A stretch of DNA of 64,000 nt from Lojkania enalia (taxonomy: Eukaryota > Ascomycota > Dothideomycetes > Pleosporales), in assembly GCA_010094045.1 (NCBI GenBank), contig ML986623.1, positions 100,221-164,220 on the forward strand, read 5' to 3'. Made by a program: the position numbers and the translations under genes. The notes under the pieces were generated by a model. It ran no database searches and had not been told where the DNA came from. It saw nothing but the letters and a program-made list of their open reading frames with translations. Below are positions 43,720 through 54,389 of this stretch, piece after piece. The stretch's first letter is position 1. Every line of letters starts with the position of its first letter.

Positions 43720-45201
43720 ATGCATCTCTCGTCGTACCTAATGGTGCTGGGCATCAGCTGCGGTGCTTTGGCGGCGCCCGTTAAACAGGAAGTGCTAGCC
43801 GGATACTACGGTCATGCTGCACCACGTGTGTTGAAGGACCCATATACGCCCGATTATCACGATCCGTATGATAGGAGGGTAGATGCTGTGGGCGACAAGC
43901 TCCAGCCGCTGCCATATGTAAGTGTTAATCTCTCTACCGGCGTAGTACTATCCAATTGCGTACCTAATGCTATGCAATCTTAATTATTGGTATGGAAGCA
44001 TTGTGTACTGATCTGCATGTACTAGAGGAATGGTGACGGGACAGATGTGCTAGGCCCCCGAAACAAGCCCCGAGAAAGAGAAAATCCAGATATTGTCCGC
44101 CCGCCTGGCACAGACCATGGCACATTTCCGAACTTACGCTGGTCCTTTGCCGATTCCCATGTCCGCATTGAGGAAGGCGGATGGACACGTCAAACCACAG
44201 CCCGAGAGCTCTCGGCTAGTAAAGAGCTCGCAGGTGTCAATATGCGGCTTGACGAGGGCGTCATCCGCGAGCTACACTGGCATAAAGAGGCTGAGTGGGC
44301 ATATGTGCTGGAAGGTCGGGTACGAATCACGGCTCTTGACGTAGAGGGCGGCAGTTTTGTGGACGACCTCAAAAAGGGCGATTTGTGGTACTTCCCGTCA
44401 GGGCATCCGCACTCTCTCCAAGGCTTGAGCCCTAATGGCACGGAATTCCTCCTTATCTTTGACGACGGAAACTTCTCTGAGGATTCCACCTTCCTCCTAA
44501 CAGACTGGCTTGCGCGAACCCCGAAGTCGGTCGTCGCCGAGAACTTCGAAGTCCCTCCCAAAGTCCTAGACGCCATCCCTGAGAAGGAGAAATATATCTT
44601 CCAGGGCTCAAATCCAGGCTCGATTGACAAGGAAATTCCTAAGGGTAAGGGCTATAAGAAATCGAAGCTGCAATTCACGCACAGGATGCTTGCCGAAGAG
44701 CCCGTGAATGGTACTGGTGGAAAAGCGCGCATCGTTGATTCGACCAACTTCCCGATCTCTAAGACCGTTGCTGCAGCCCATCTTGACATCGAGCCAGGAG
44801 CTCTGCGAGAAATGCACTGGCATCCCAACGCCGATGAATGGTCGTTCTTCATCCAGGGCCGCGCCCGCGTCACGATTTTCGCAGCAGAAGGCAACGCAAG
44901 GACATTCGACTACCAAGCTGGCGATGTGGGTATCGTGCCGAGGAATATGGGTCATTTTATTGAGAATCTGAGCGATAATGAGCCGTTGGAGGTCCTAGAA
45001 ATCTTCCGCGCGGATAAGTTCCAGGACTTTTCATTGTTCCAGTGGCTGGGTGAGACGCCGCAGAGATTGGTGAGGGAACATTTGTTCACGACGGATCCGA
45101 AGAGTGGCCGGAAGTTTGAGGACGCGGTTAGGGATGCGGGGAAGGATGTTATCAAGGAGCGCTACGACATCGACGGTGGGGATGTCAAGGAGGAGTTGTA
45201 A
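43720..45201 (+). CDS. Secreted bicupin oxalate decarboxylase
   Basis: Converts oxalate to formate and CO2 using manganese. Two exons (43720-43917, 44026-45201) give 457 residues, the usual fungal size. The N-terminus is a clear signal peptide (MHLSSYLMVLGISCGALAAP), so secretion to the wall or medium is expected. Cupin one has ELHWHKEAEWAYVLEGRVR with the His, His and Glu ligands and GHPHSLQG with the fourth His. Cupin two has EMHWHPNADEWSFFIQGRAR and MGHFIENLSD. The lid after cupin one reads SEDST, keeping the Glu that decarboxylases, unlike oxidases, need at this place. GPRNKPRERENPDIVRPP and WSFADSHVRIEEGGWTRQTT are family signatures. Fungi use it to detoxify their own or host oxalate. 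Confidence 0.93.
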
Positions 45202-45339
45202 ATCAAGCAAAAGCCAGTCAGTGCCTCCTCGCAGCATAATGCCGGACGATAGTATTTCGAGATGTGAAGCACAGGCTTTGTTAATATGAGAGCCTCGCAA
45301 CTTTTCCAATCGGCGTCGTTGGCCAGGTTCACAGGACCC

Positions 45340-45932
45340 TCAACCGTAATATACCTGCTTAACAACATTCGTCTCCCTATCAAATACCAAATTCAACCTG
45401 CAACAAATCAGCATCTCCAAACACTTGACTCTGTACCCAAACCCACAACTTACAAGTCCCAAACGAAACTACACTCACCCCGCTCCGTGCTCCGAAACCT
45501 TGTCTTCCTCGGCAACCCTTCCACCTCGAACGTATGCCGCTGGATGGCCATGGGCCTCGCTTCAGCATACATCTGCTTGCAGCAAAACATGATCGCCGTC
45601 GTATTCATCCACGTCGCGTCCCCCTTCTCGCTCCCATCCATCTCCGTCCCGTGAGATTCCGTTTTCGGCTGTACCACGTAGCTCAGCACACAGTTCCTTA
45701 TTTCTGCTGGCAACGACAAAAGTCGTGACCTAGGCTGTCCCTCGTATCGCAGCTCCCCATCAGATCCTTCCCTAGACTTCTCGTTGTAATAGATACGCGG
45801 CGCCCACATAGAATCCGCTGTAGCTTCGCACTCGGAGATGATGGAGCGGTCGGACGTCACGATTCGTTTGCCGACGAGCCGCGCGCGCCATGTTTGTACG
45901 TCTTCGCGGGTTTCGAAGCGCATGTGTTTCAT
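45340..45932 (-). CDS. Small F-box-like fungal protein, function unknown
   Basis: Model of two exons (45932-45454 and 45397-45340) giving 178 residues. Donor GTAAGT and acceptor TTGCAG are good, and the join keeps frame; without splicing the protein stops at 160 residues. The recognisable part is RLLSLPAEIRNCVLSYVV near residue 68, followed by TTAIMFCCKQMYAEARPMAI. This LPxEIRNxI then CxQxxxEA arrangement is widespread in ascomycete F-box-like proteins of unknown role. No other domain was seen. It converges with the oxalate decarboxylase, with about 140 bp between stops. The second exon is short, so its reality is less certain than the first. Confidence 0.6.
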
Positions 45933-47174
45933 GGGAATGGTGGGGTTACGGCATTAGGTGGTGTTCTTTTAAGGATGGCGACGTGGGCAATCGGGGGTTT
46001 ATGGGGTGGGGAGGGATAGAGCAGCATCCTGGCTGGCGGGCATTCCTCCGGGTAATTGCAGATTTAGCGGGATGCATATATGGGCTCTGGAGATTTTCCT
46101 TTGGTAGGGGGACGGGGGAAAGGAATGCGCTTAGTTGTACGCTTAGATTGGCAGGTCGTGGGGCGTGAATACGGTTCGGATCTACGATACATGATACGAG
46201 TTCCGGGCGTGAATGTAGGTCCTGGTGGCGCTGGACGAGCGGAGATGGCTGCCACGGGAGTTTATGCAGCAGAAGGCTCTCGCCAGGAGAGTATGTAAGC
46301 CTTTTCCTCAGTCGCATGCAAACCAGCAGACTTGCTTTCATAGATCAAGATCCGGTGCCAGCGGAGTAAAACTTACAATGGGCGTGGCTGTGCGGACCGG
46401 GAGAGGCTCGCCCAGCGTCAGAGCGACTTAGCGCGAATCGTCCCTCCACACAGTCCACTATCGCTCAGCCATCGTCCTTCTTTTTTCCCGCTCTCTGCCA
46501 GCCACCACCTCCCTCGTAGTCCTTGATGCCGGAGACGGCCTGAGGCATCTGTTAGGCCTCGGGCTCCTGGATTGGTGTCACAAATGTGCCTTTCCAGTGG
46601 CTTAGCTGCTGGTTCGGGGACCAGCTATTCTCTTGCCTCCTAGATACACCGAAACTTTCTAGAAAAAAGTGATTACTGAGGCGCCGTTAACCACGGAATG
46701 CTTACAGTTTCATATTGCCTAAGGCACGATTCAACCTGACGATGGCCTATCAGAATATAAAAACCCGCAGCCTGCGGTGTCCGCCTAGCCAGGACGCTTC
46801 GAGGACGCTGGGCTCTACGTCAGTCATGGCGGCCTCCGAGACGCCCAGGTCCTCGACCTTGGCCATTTTATCGACGTGGGTAATTTTCAATTATGCTGTA
46901 GTCGGCTTTGTGGTCGCGCGTTTCCATTTCCCTCAGTGTTAGATGCGATGCGCTCTCATTCGTCAGTAATTCCTCGCAGGATCTCCAAACCTCGCAGCTT
47001 TGCGAGCTTCGGACGTTATATGATCGCGCGCCCATTTTCGTGACTCGGCCCCTGTTCCTCGCTCATAATTCACTATATTTTCTAAAAGTTATCATCCAAC
47101 GACTTTTAAAAGCATAATTCCCCCGTCGAAGAATAAAGTCGCTCTGAGAGCTGAACGTTGGCTGTCCAGCGAGA
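45933..47174. promoter_or_regulatory. Long divergent intergenic region
   Basis: Over 1.2 kb lie between the start of the F-box-like gene and that of the zinc-binding protein gene. Base composition is gene-like and fairly GC-rich near 46,000-46,450. Short frames on both strands have no recognisable motif. It presumably holds both promoters and long leaders. Confidence 0.35.
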
Positions 47175-49389
47175 ATGTGTTGCACGGTGGTAAGAACTCG
47201 TGTGTGGGGAGAGAAATCTGGCTCTACCACTCATATCTGGTATTGCTGCTATTGCGGCGATGGGCCAATTGGGCTGTGGATCCCAAGTTGCCCTCTCTGT
47301 GGTCACAAACGCTGTGGAGGGACCATACTACACAATGAGCTGGCGCCGACAGTCTCTTTGGGCCCGCAATACTCACGGAACCTGATAGCCGCGCCGACTA
47401 CTATTTCCGAAATTGGAGCGGTACACGACCCGAAACGATCTTCTTTATCACAAGACTTTAAAGCGTCCTTTTCGTCGTTGCCAGGGAATGGCAAGAAGCG
47501 GACATCGGTACCAGATGCCAACAAAACCTCAAATTCAATCGATCGATCATTCAATTCGGGACATTATACGCCGTTATCTAACATCCTGCCGGACGAGGAA
47601 GACGAATTGATGAAGAGAGGAGATTCAGCGGACGATGAAGAGCCGTCCGATCCAGAGTGTGAATATGGGACACCCCAAGGGTCTGAGTTTAGCCCAGTAG
47701 GATATACTGGGATCGAACTACTCATCCGTAAGAGAGCAAATCACCTTGCATGCCGCATTTCGAATCTTCTTCAGTTCATTATCGATCCCGAAGCCGGCAT
47801 TATTCGGTGCACCAGTGGAACTCGGGCGGGGAGTTCGACTCCAAAGGCTGGTGGCGGGTGCTCCACCAAAAAAGCTTCTTCGGTCCAGCACTCAAAATGG
47901 GGTGCAAAGCCTAGTCAGCGACGCAAAGCCACAACTGAAAGAGAGAGCGATCAAGATGACGAACAGGAGGAAAGGAGACTTTTCAAGAAACGAAAAATTC
48001 CAGTTGAGACAAACATTCCTCGCCTTGCTTGTATCTTCTGGAAGCGGAAACGACAGAAATGCAGGCATCGATCTTGCGCTGGGCCAGGCTGGAGTACAAT
48101 CCATCATCTGAGGTTAGTTTACGCGATTCTTTCTCTATGCTGCTCTTGACCTTGTAAAGGGAACATCTCCAACGTCGTCATCGTGTTTTCCAATGTCCTC
48201 GCTGTTCTCAATACTTTCTCCACCAGCAAAAATTAGAAGATCATAAACAGCTAGGAGGGTCCTGCCAAGAACGGGAGATGAGACAGCCTTTTGGTATAAA
48301 CGAAGGCAACTGGCCCCGTATTGCACAGCGCATAAAGGGAGGCACAAAAGAGGAGCAATGGAAATCATGGTTCCACATCTGCTTTCCCAATGTTCCAGAG
48401 TCTCGAATTCCTTCTCCATGTGAGTGCGTCCGATTGTCGTTCTACCTCAAGTGCTCCGACTGACCTCCCCGAAAGATTATACTAAAGATGATGAAAATGA
48501 TCTCGATGACGATTTCGATGATTTCGGCAGTCCGAGTCTAGAAGATTTTGTCGAATACTGCGGTGGCCACCTCCCTCGTCTCGTGCACAGTGAGCTTGAA
48601 CAAGCCTTTCGGCTGGATCTCACGAATGCCGTCAACACCAGATCTCAGCAACTAAACGACCTCATCGGGGCTAGGGATTTGAAAGATCTGCTTGACAACT
48701 CCATCCAGCGCGGTCTACAAAGATGCAGATCCTCATTTGCATCATACATCCAGACACAGAATACTCCGGATTCAGTTTCTGACACGCCACAAAGCTCACC
48801 CAGAGCCACTAGCCAGTCGCAGTTCCCGTCCCATCCAAGTATTCGAGCAACGCCTGCTCCAATTCTCTCACAGACCTGGGATAACGTCACTTTGGAAACA
48901 GATATTAGAGATTTTCGCTTAGAGGAAACACTAGACTACTGGGCCTGGGCTCCAATTGAACCTCTTGAAGCATCTTCCGAGGACAACTTCAGACTTCCCG
49001 CGTTTCCAGCCAATGATCCGTTTGTTCCAAATGTCGGAGGATTACTTGAAGGACCAGATATTTCTATTCAGCAACCTCAAGCTACCTCCTATTTCCATCA
49101 AGATAACATAGCGCCTGTTAGCCCACCTATACAACCACAGTCTTTCCATCAGGATCAAATCATGCCTTCGAATCAGCCTATACAACCCCAGACTTTGCCA
49201 CTTAATCCAGTCAACTCTCAAGCAGGCCTGTCTATAGCAGATCATCCTCATAGTGGGAAGGCTGTCGGAACACGGTCAGCCCAAATACCAATCGATAAAC
49301 AAGGACCTGTCAATTATGAGTCTAGTTCTAGTGGGGCTGTGGATGCTTTCTTCGATGGACCGAATATTCAACGTTATTTTCGTTCATGA
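47175..49389 (+). CDS. Nuclear-type zinc-binding protein with N-terminal CxxC ribbon and C2H2-like fingers
   Basis: Three exons (47175-48112, 48160-48419, 48476-49389) give 703 residues. The N-terminus carries WYCCYCGDGPIGLWIPSCPLCGHKRC, written here in part: YCCYCG near 24-29 and CPLCGHKRC near 39-47, a zinc-ribbon spacing. The middle is acidic and basic low complexity with a KKRKIP stretch like a nuclear signal. Around residue 295 the sequence RLACIFWKRKRQKCR is followed by CAGPGWSTIHHLREHLQRRH and FQCPRCSQYFLHQQKLEDHK, rebuilt across the first intron; these are finger-like C-x2-C and His units common to a fungal family of unknown role. The C-terminal third is acidic, then Gln- and Pro-rich (SPPIQPQSFHQDQI), like an activation region. 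A transcription-related role is inferred only. Confidence 0.8.
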
Positions 49390-51487
49390 GTGCTCGCGGC
49401 GCTTGCGTAGGGAAAATTATCAAGTAGGAATCGGAAACGATTACGAATAGACACTAAAGGGACTAAGCATTTATATACTTTTGGGAGACTCTAGACGGTT
49501 AGTGTCGTCCCGGTCGTATGTATGCTACGACTTAACGATCTAGAATTGAGGTAGGGCCTCAATGAAGTTTACATAGAATTTTAGAAGGAGCAATCCGAAC
49601 TATTCCTTATAATTGCGAAACTTAAAAATGCACATACGCTTCCTTAGAAATACGCTACAGCAGTAGACATGCAATAGGCTAACTGGCTATCGTGCGCTGA
49701 TTGGTTCGCTTATGGTGTATCTACCGTCCACAAAATGCGCCCACTTGCGTATGACTTGGATAATATAAGGTTACTCTTTACAAAAAGTCAATGTTTGAGA
49801 ATTTGGTCGCAGTCTCCAGCACATAGCAACCTTTAGCGGCCTTGCGGTAAAAATCCCCTTTTACGATCATATTAACTAAGTCAGGCATACCGAAGTGCAG
49901 TTAGCGTAGACTCGTAGGACAATCTGAATCCAAACCACCCTAGTTTAGGGAACAACAGCTTACGGTAGAACGGCTTAAAACTGTGGAAGGATGGTATAGA
50001 GATAGGGGAGCAGAGATGTTGAAAGCCACGCAATTACAGTCGAGATATTCCCTCTCCGCCTAGGAGCAAGGGTTCGAAAGGCCTTGCCCTATTCATGATA
50101 AAGCTATATCCTAGGGACTTAGTGCTATAGGGCATTTTATAGAGGGGCCTTTTGGCACGAAATGATCTTCCTTTAGCTGGTCACAGGAAAACTGTCGATT
50201 GGATTGATTGGCAACGGATGCAGGTATCTGCTGTTGTGTCAGAGCGCAAACTTTACAGCACGAACGACCACGTAGCGAAGCTCAACGGATTTGAAGGCAG
50301 TTTCTAGGCGCCTATCGAACATCTCCACTCTACATCCTAAAGAGTTGCGGACTTCCAATCAAGTAACGAACAGGACAATGTTAGGTCATACTCACCAGTC
50401 CCAAGGATCGAAACAGGCGATAAGTTCTCTCAAACTGTAAAAGGAAAGGCACATTCAGCATTAATAACTGAATCGGGTTTGTCCGATAAGGGATCTAGCG
50501 ATCATTTCTCATTATACACTAGCCGTGCCTTAGAGACTACGTAAACCAGGAAGCTGGAAACGCGATTGCATTAGCGATAACTAATTTTGTTATTCAGTAG
50601 CTAGATTCTCTTGAATCAAACTCGACTATGAATACGGAATCATACGTTGTATGAGCGCGAGCAGTAGTGGTCAGAGGCATGACAATAGATCTTCAGATTC
50701 ATCCGGTCGCGATTCGGCAACAAGCCCTAAGCCTAGCCCTTGCCCCATGTCGCAGGAACATGTTCTAAATGAGGAGAGCATGGGAATTGGGACTGTAAAA
50801 GAGGAAAAGCGACAGGCTGAATTAGAAGCCTGCGCTTTGCTTGTCTGGATTACGAACATAGTCCTTGGAGATGTAGACGACATCGATATCGTGCTCGTCC
50901 AGGTTGGGAAACAATTTCTCAATTCAAGTATACTCTCATCCTCATTAAAGCCTTAGCCCATGATGCTAATAGTACTTACTAGGGAGAACCTTTATCGCTG
51001 TCATCGCATCCACCAATGCAGGCAATACTGGCAAATATTCCCTTCGGAAAATGAATTCAACAAGAACATCTAGGATAGAGATTTATACGCATAGTGCTAA
51101 GAAAGCCCTGGTTTTGGTATCAACTAATCTATGTCTAATATCTTGTAGTCGAGGAAAATATTGAAGGGTAGATCTGAAGTAGACCAACAAAGACATATCT
51201 GCCGTTGCTTATTTCCTACCATGAAATAGGAATATATTCCATGCCGAAGCCTGTGAGCAACCAGGGACAAAATATCGGCGACTTGCGTCGAGAACTGCTC
51301 CGCGTCTTGTCAGATTGAAATCACAACAGTCTTTATGCATTACATCGATGAACAAAAGTTTCAAGGCAGTGGACCGACTTTACTCGTAACTATTTGATGA
51401 ACGTTATTAGAGATGCGACCAGTGATGTTGTCGCGGGCTCAGACCTACAATCAAGTTCTATGTGTACGGTAGGTGGGAGTGATCTTT
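49390..51487. other. Gene-poor stretch, about 2.1 kb
   Basis: No supported gene. A 101-codon frame at 50651-50956 begins Ser-rich and continues EEKRQAELEACALLVWITNIV, with no family recognised. Several short words recur, but no clear repeat unit was seen. Base composition is intermediate between the genes and the transposon island. Confidence 0.35.
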
Positions 51488-51670
51488 TGTAAACCCATGT
51501 CACGTGCCTGATCAGGCTATGCAGCCCTTGACTAAGCAGTCTTATGTACTATGTATTTCTATACTGTATCTTAGGCCGTCAGGTCAGGACAACCATCAGC
51601 ACAACCATCAATATAATCATCAATACAATCATCAATACACCTATACAGGCTCCACTCACTCTTGCTTAAA
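51488..51670 (+). repeat. Short LTR-like element, copy C, with internal microsatellite expansion
   Basis: The most diverged copy, 183 bp, from TGTAAAC to GCTTAAA where the other copies have TGTAAGC and GCTTACA. It keeps the CACGTG palindrome and the CCCTTGACTAAG block. The extra length comes from an expanded row of roughly 9- to 11-bp units of the type atcaataca / accatcaac near 51,590-51,645. The flanks show no target duplication. It is older than copies A and B by appearance. Confidence 0.7.
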
Positions 51671-52427
51671 CCCTTCTAAAAGTAATCCATCCGATCCTGT
51701 TTAACCAGCATCTCCGCTCGTAGCTTATCCTTTGATGTCTGCTTCATCGCTATGGACAGCACTAAGGATAGACGTGGAGTCACTCGATATTGATAATTTC
51801 ATAAATAAGGTGTCCACGAATTAGACTCCAATGGATTTGTTCTGGACGCCCTTGATCTCCTGGGACAAGTAGCAAGGCCTATGGATACAGGCGATCATTC
51901 CTTGGATCGCTAGTTGAAGGTAGAGTCCTATCAAGCGACTCGCCGGGCTCCTAGTTTTCCTAAACGGTGCTCCAACTCTTTCACGTGCGACTCTTTCCAG
52001 CATGGCCTGGAGCAGGAAATGCCGAGGCAAGAGATCCCGTGGAATATACAAGCGAATACGAAATAACTCTACAAGAGGATGAAGGCCAACCAGGCTTCCT
52101 TACACGAGAAATGATCTTCTAGACGCGATGTCCCTTAACAAATCAATAATATATGATAGTGCCATAGCTAAACTATAAAGTATTTCAGAATCCATTGTAT
52201 GTGTCAGTGCGTTCTTGAAGTGTAGTATGCTAGTGCTGCCTGCTTACTACCGGTAAACATTGTTGTGCTGCAAAAAAAAAAAGCTTCAGGCCGAACGTGT
52301 TATACGAGTTTCCAGCACAACATACCCAGCCTATCCTGCAAAAGGCTTCTAAGAGAGAACTCAGTGATACATAATAGTTATCGAAATGTTGGATGAGGAG
52401 AAACTCTCTAATAGAATGCTCAACTTT
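51671..52427. other. Gene-poor decayed sequence
   Basis: No intact gene. There is an 11-A run near 52271-52281. Open frames such as 51821-52051 (minus) show no family motif. It may contain further decay products of the HET-like relic next to it. Confidence 0.3.
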
Positions 52428-52670
52428 CTATGCTTCGCCCCTCATCAATCCATGAATGGAGTAGCCACCTACGAAGCGATAGTGCCCTGGCTCTACTTGA
52501 CTCGGACGTAATACGATTGGCAGTTTGGAACCTTGAATCATGCAAATTTCATCTGTAGGAGAAATTACCTCTGTCACAACGCCCACGTACCGCTCTGACA
52601 TTCTACACGCTGTATACCTCGTCATTGTCTCCGCCATAGTCTCTCCACATGAAGCTATCGTTTTTCCCAA
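52428..52670 (-). pseudogene. C-terminal remnant of a HET-type protein gene
   Basis: A minus-strand frame of 80 codons reads like the tail of HET-domain proteins: YVGVVTEVISPTDEICMIQG, then PIVLRPSQVEPGHYRFVGG and YSIHGLMRGEA at the end. The intact HET gene at 21648-23768 ends with the same type of segment (a GDEVWIIP block, then YELVGDAYIDGVMYGEA). No HET domain was found upstream on the minus strand, so only the end survives. An unrelated origin is possible but less likely. Confidence 0.55.
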
Positions 52671-53141
52671 ACTTATTCAGCTTTGTGCAATACGATGAAG
52701 GGCCGACAGATAGCCGCTCTTTGTGCTCCTGTAGGATGACGGAGGGCGGTTCAGTAGAGTCCGAGAACCCATCTAAAACTTATGTCCAACTTTGAACATG
52801 TGGCTATAATTCGCCAGAGAAGTATGGACTGCCGCTCATTACCTAATCCACCTTTTCCAAAAGCTATGATATACCTTAAGACACGGTCCTTTAGCTAATC
52901 TAAATGCCTTTAGATTTTTCCGCAATGATTTAAGTTGACTTCTAATATTCTAGTCATGTTCAAGTTCCTACAGCTATTAAAACAAATAATAAAGGGACTT
53001 AAGCTTCAGTTAATAGTCCTTCATGTTGCGTTAGGGTCGGATCTAGTCTGAAGCCTATAATGGCAAGCTATATTAGAGGGTGGATATCGAGGTGATAGAC
53101 CTCACAAACATTGGCGTTTGCAGACTAGTCCCGATTAGGAC
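52671..53141. other. Intergenic before the transposon island
   Basis: No gene was seen. GC content falls toward the right. This is the edge between gene-bearing DNA and the nested transposons. Confidence 0.35.
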
Positions 53142-53143
53142 TA

Positions 53144-53200
53144 ACGTAATCCACCACCGAGCGGTCAAAACTACCGAGCGGTCAGTAACCCACCTAATTT
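53144..53200 (+). repeat. Left terminal inverted repeat of the pogo-type transposon
   Basis: Contains two CCGAGCGGTC words 18 bp apart (53156-53165 and 53174-53183). It is little mutated compared with its partner at the right end. Confidence 0.7.
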
Positions 53201-53243
53201 CAATTTCAAAGCAGGATATCTCCACAGCCATTAAAGCAATTGA

Positions 53244-54052
53244 TTATATAGCGATATCTATATAATCCTCACTATTTAGTGTTTCGATTGGAGCCATTTT
53301 GCACGTCTTAATGCGGTGGCCTGGCTCCCGACAGCGCCCGCAGCGTCTTAGTTAGCGTAGTTGACTGTAACCATTTAGGCCTTTTTGTTCTATTTAACGG
53401 CCTTCTTGTTGTTGCTTTACTAATTGCAGCCTATCTAATATAGAGACGGTGCTTGCGCCCTTAATTACCTTACGTTTATACTCCTTACGCTTTGTAAGCA
53501 TCGTATTTGCCGCCCGGAGATCTCTATTCTCTATCTCTAGAAACGACTGCCTATGCACTATAGACGTGATACCCTTTATAAGACTTGTAAGACCCTCGAG
53601 TATTAATATTAGTAAGCTATCTTAATATCGTTCTACGCGCTGTTGCACGTATTACGTCTAGTACTCTACCTCTAAGCAATTATATAGTATTTATAACTGC
53701 TATTCAGTAGGTTCTAAGAGTAGTAGTATTAGGGTTTATAAAGTTTAGATATCGAGCTTTAAAATAACATAATCTGGACTAAATAGGACTAATCTAGACC
53801 CTCTAAAGCCTCTAGCTATATTTTTATTAGTAATAGCGTTATTAAAGGCCGCTTTAAATATAGGTAGAAAGTCTTCTTTAGTTATATAGTTAATACGGCA
53901 CTAAATTAAGCTTTTAATCTCCTTACTATATACACGCTTTAATAGACTAAAATAGCTTATATTAAGTAGCTGTAGAAGATAAGATAAATATAGAGGTATA
54001 TAAAGTATAATAATATTATATTCTTTATAATAATTATAAAATTTAATAGAAT
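53244..54052 (-). pseudogene. C-terminal part of the pogo transposase with zinc-knuckle-like tail
   Basis: Minus-strand reading from the insertion site gives FYNYYKEYNIIILYIPLYLS, then LLQLLNISYFSLLKRVYSKE, which matches the end of the DDE domain in fungal pogo transposases (family form HLLQPLDVGCFSPLK). FKAAFNNAITNKNIARGFRG and the low-conservation tail follow. The end has CGRCREPGHRIKTCKM, a zinc-knuckle-like word, and a natural stop at 53244. Only two stops occur in the last 90 codons, against many upstream. Confidence 0.75.
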
Positions 54053-54057
54053 TATAG

Positions 54058-54360
54058 TATTATAGTAATACCGCGATACTTCTACACCTATACTACTCTT
54101 ACTATAATACCTAAACCGGCTGCTAGCAATAACTATTAGCTATTAGCTAGAATATAACCAACTTATCTTAACTATAATAGAGGAAGGTTTTACTAACCTA
54201 GCTAGCCCGTATAATAGTATAGACCTAGCTTCTATAAAAACCTATATAATATAGATATTTCTATTCTTTACGTAATATTTTAATATTTATATATAGTATA
54301 TAGTAATAGAGTTAACTACCTAAAGTACGATTAACTAACTATATATAAGTATCTGTAATA
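54058..54360 (+). repeat. 5' LTR of the Ty3/gypsy element
   Basis: 303 bp, beginning TATTATAG where the 3' copy has TGTTATAG, and ending ..GTAATA where the 3' copy has ..GTGATA. The first G has become A, as expected of a mutated TG end. The two LTRs differ at about 33 places by eye, of which only one looks like a transversion. Confidence 0.88.
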
Positions 54361-54389
54361 TTATATTATATTATCTACTATTATACGCT

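Noticed and set aside
44190..44955. Long minus-strand frames opposite the oxalate decarboxylase
   Set aside because: Antisense shadows of conserved cupin coding sequence.
50085..50105. GGGTTCGAAAGG, resembling the T-arm of a tRNA
   Set aside because: No acceptor stem, D-arm or anticodon arm can be folded around it. No tRNA gene was found in the window.
50651..50956. 101-codon plus frame with a Ser-rich start
   Set aside because: No motif or neighbour context supports it; it could be a decayed gene but nothing identifies one.
51588..51650. Row of short repeats that could suggest a CRISPR-like array
   Set aside because: Units are 9-11 bp without spacers and lie inside a eukaryotic LTR-like repeat; it is a microsatellite.
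53080..53265. 61-codon plus frame at the left end of the pogo element
   Set aside because: It overlaps the inverted repeat and the transposase tail on the other strand.
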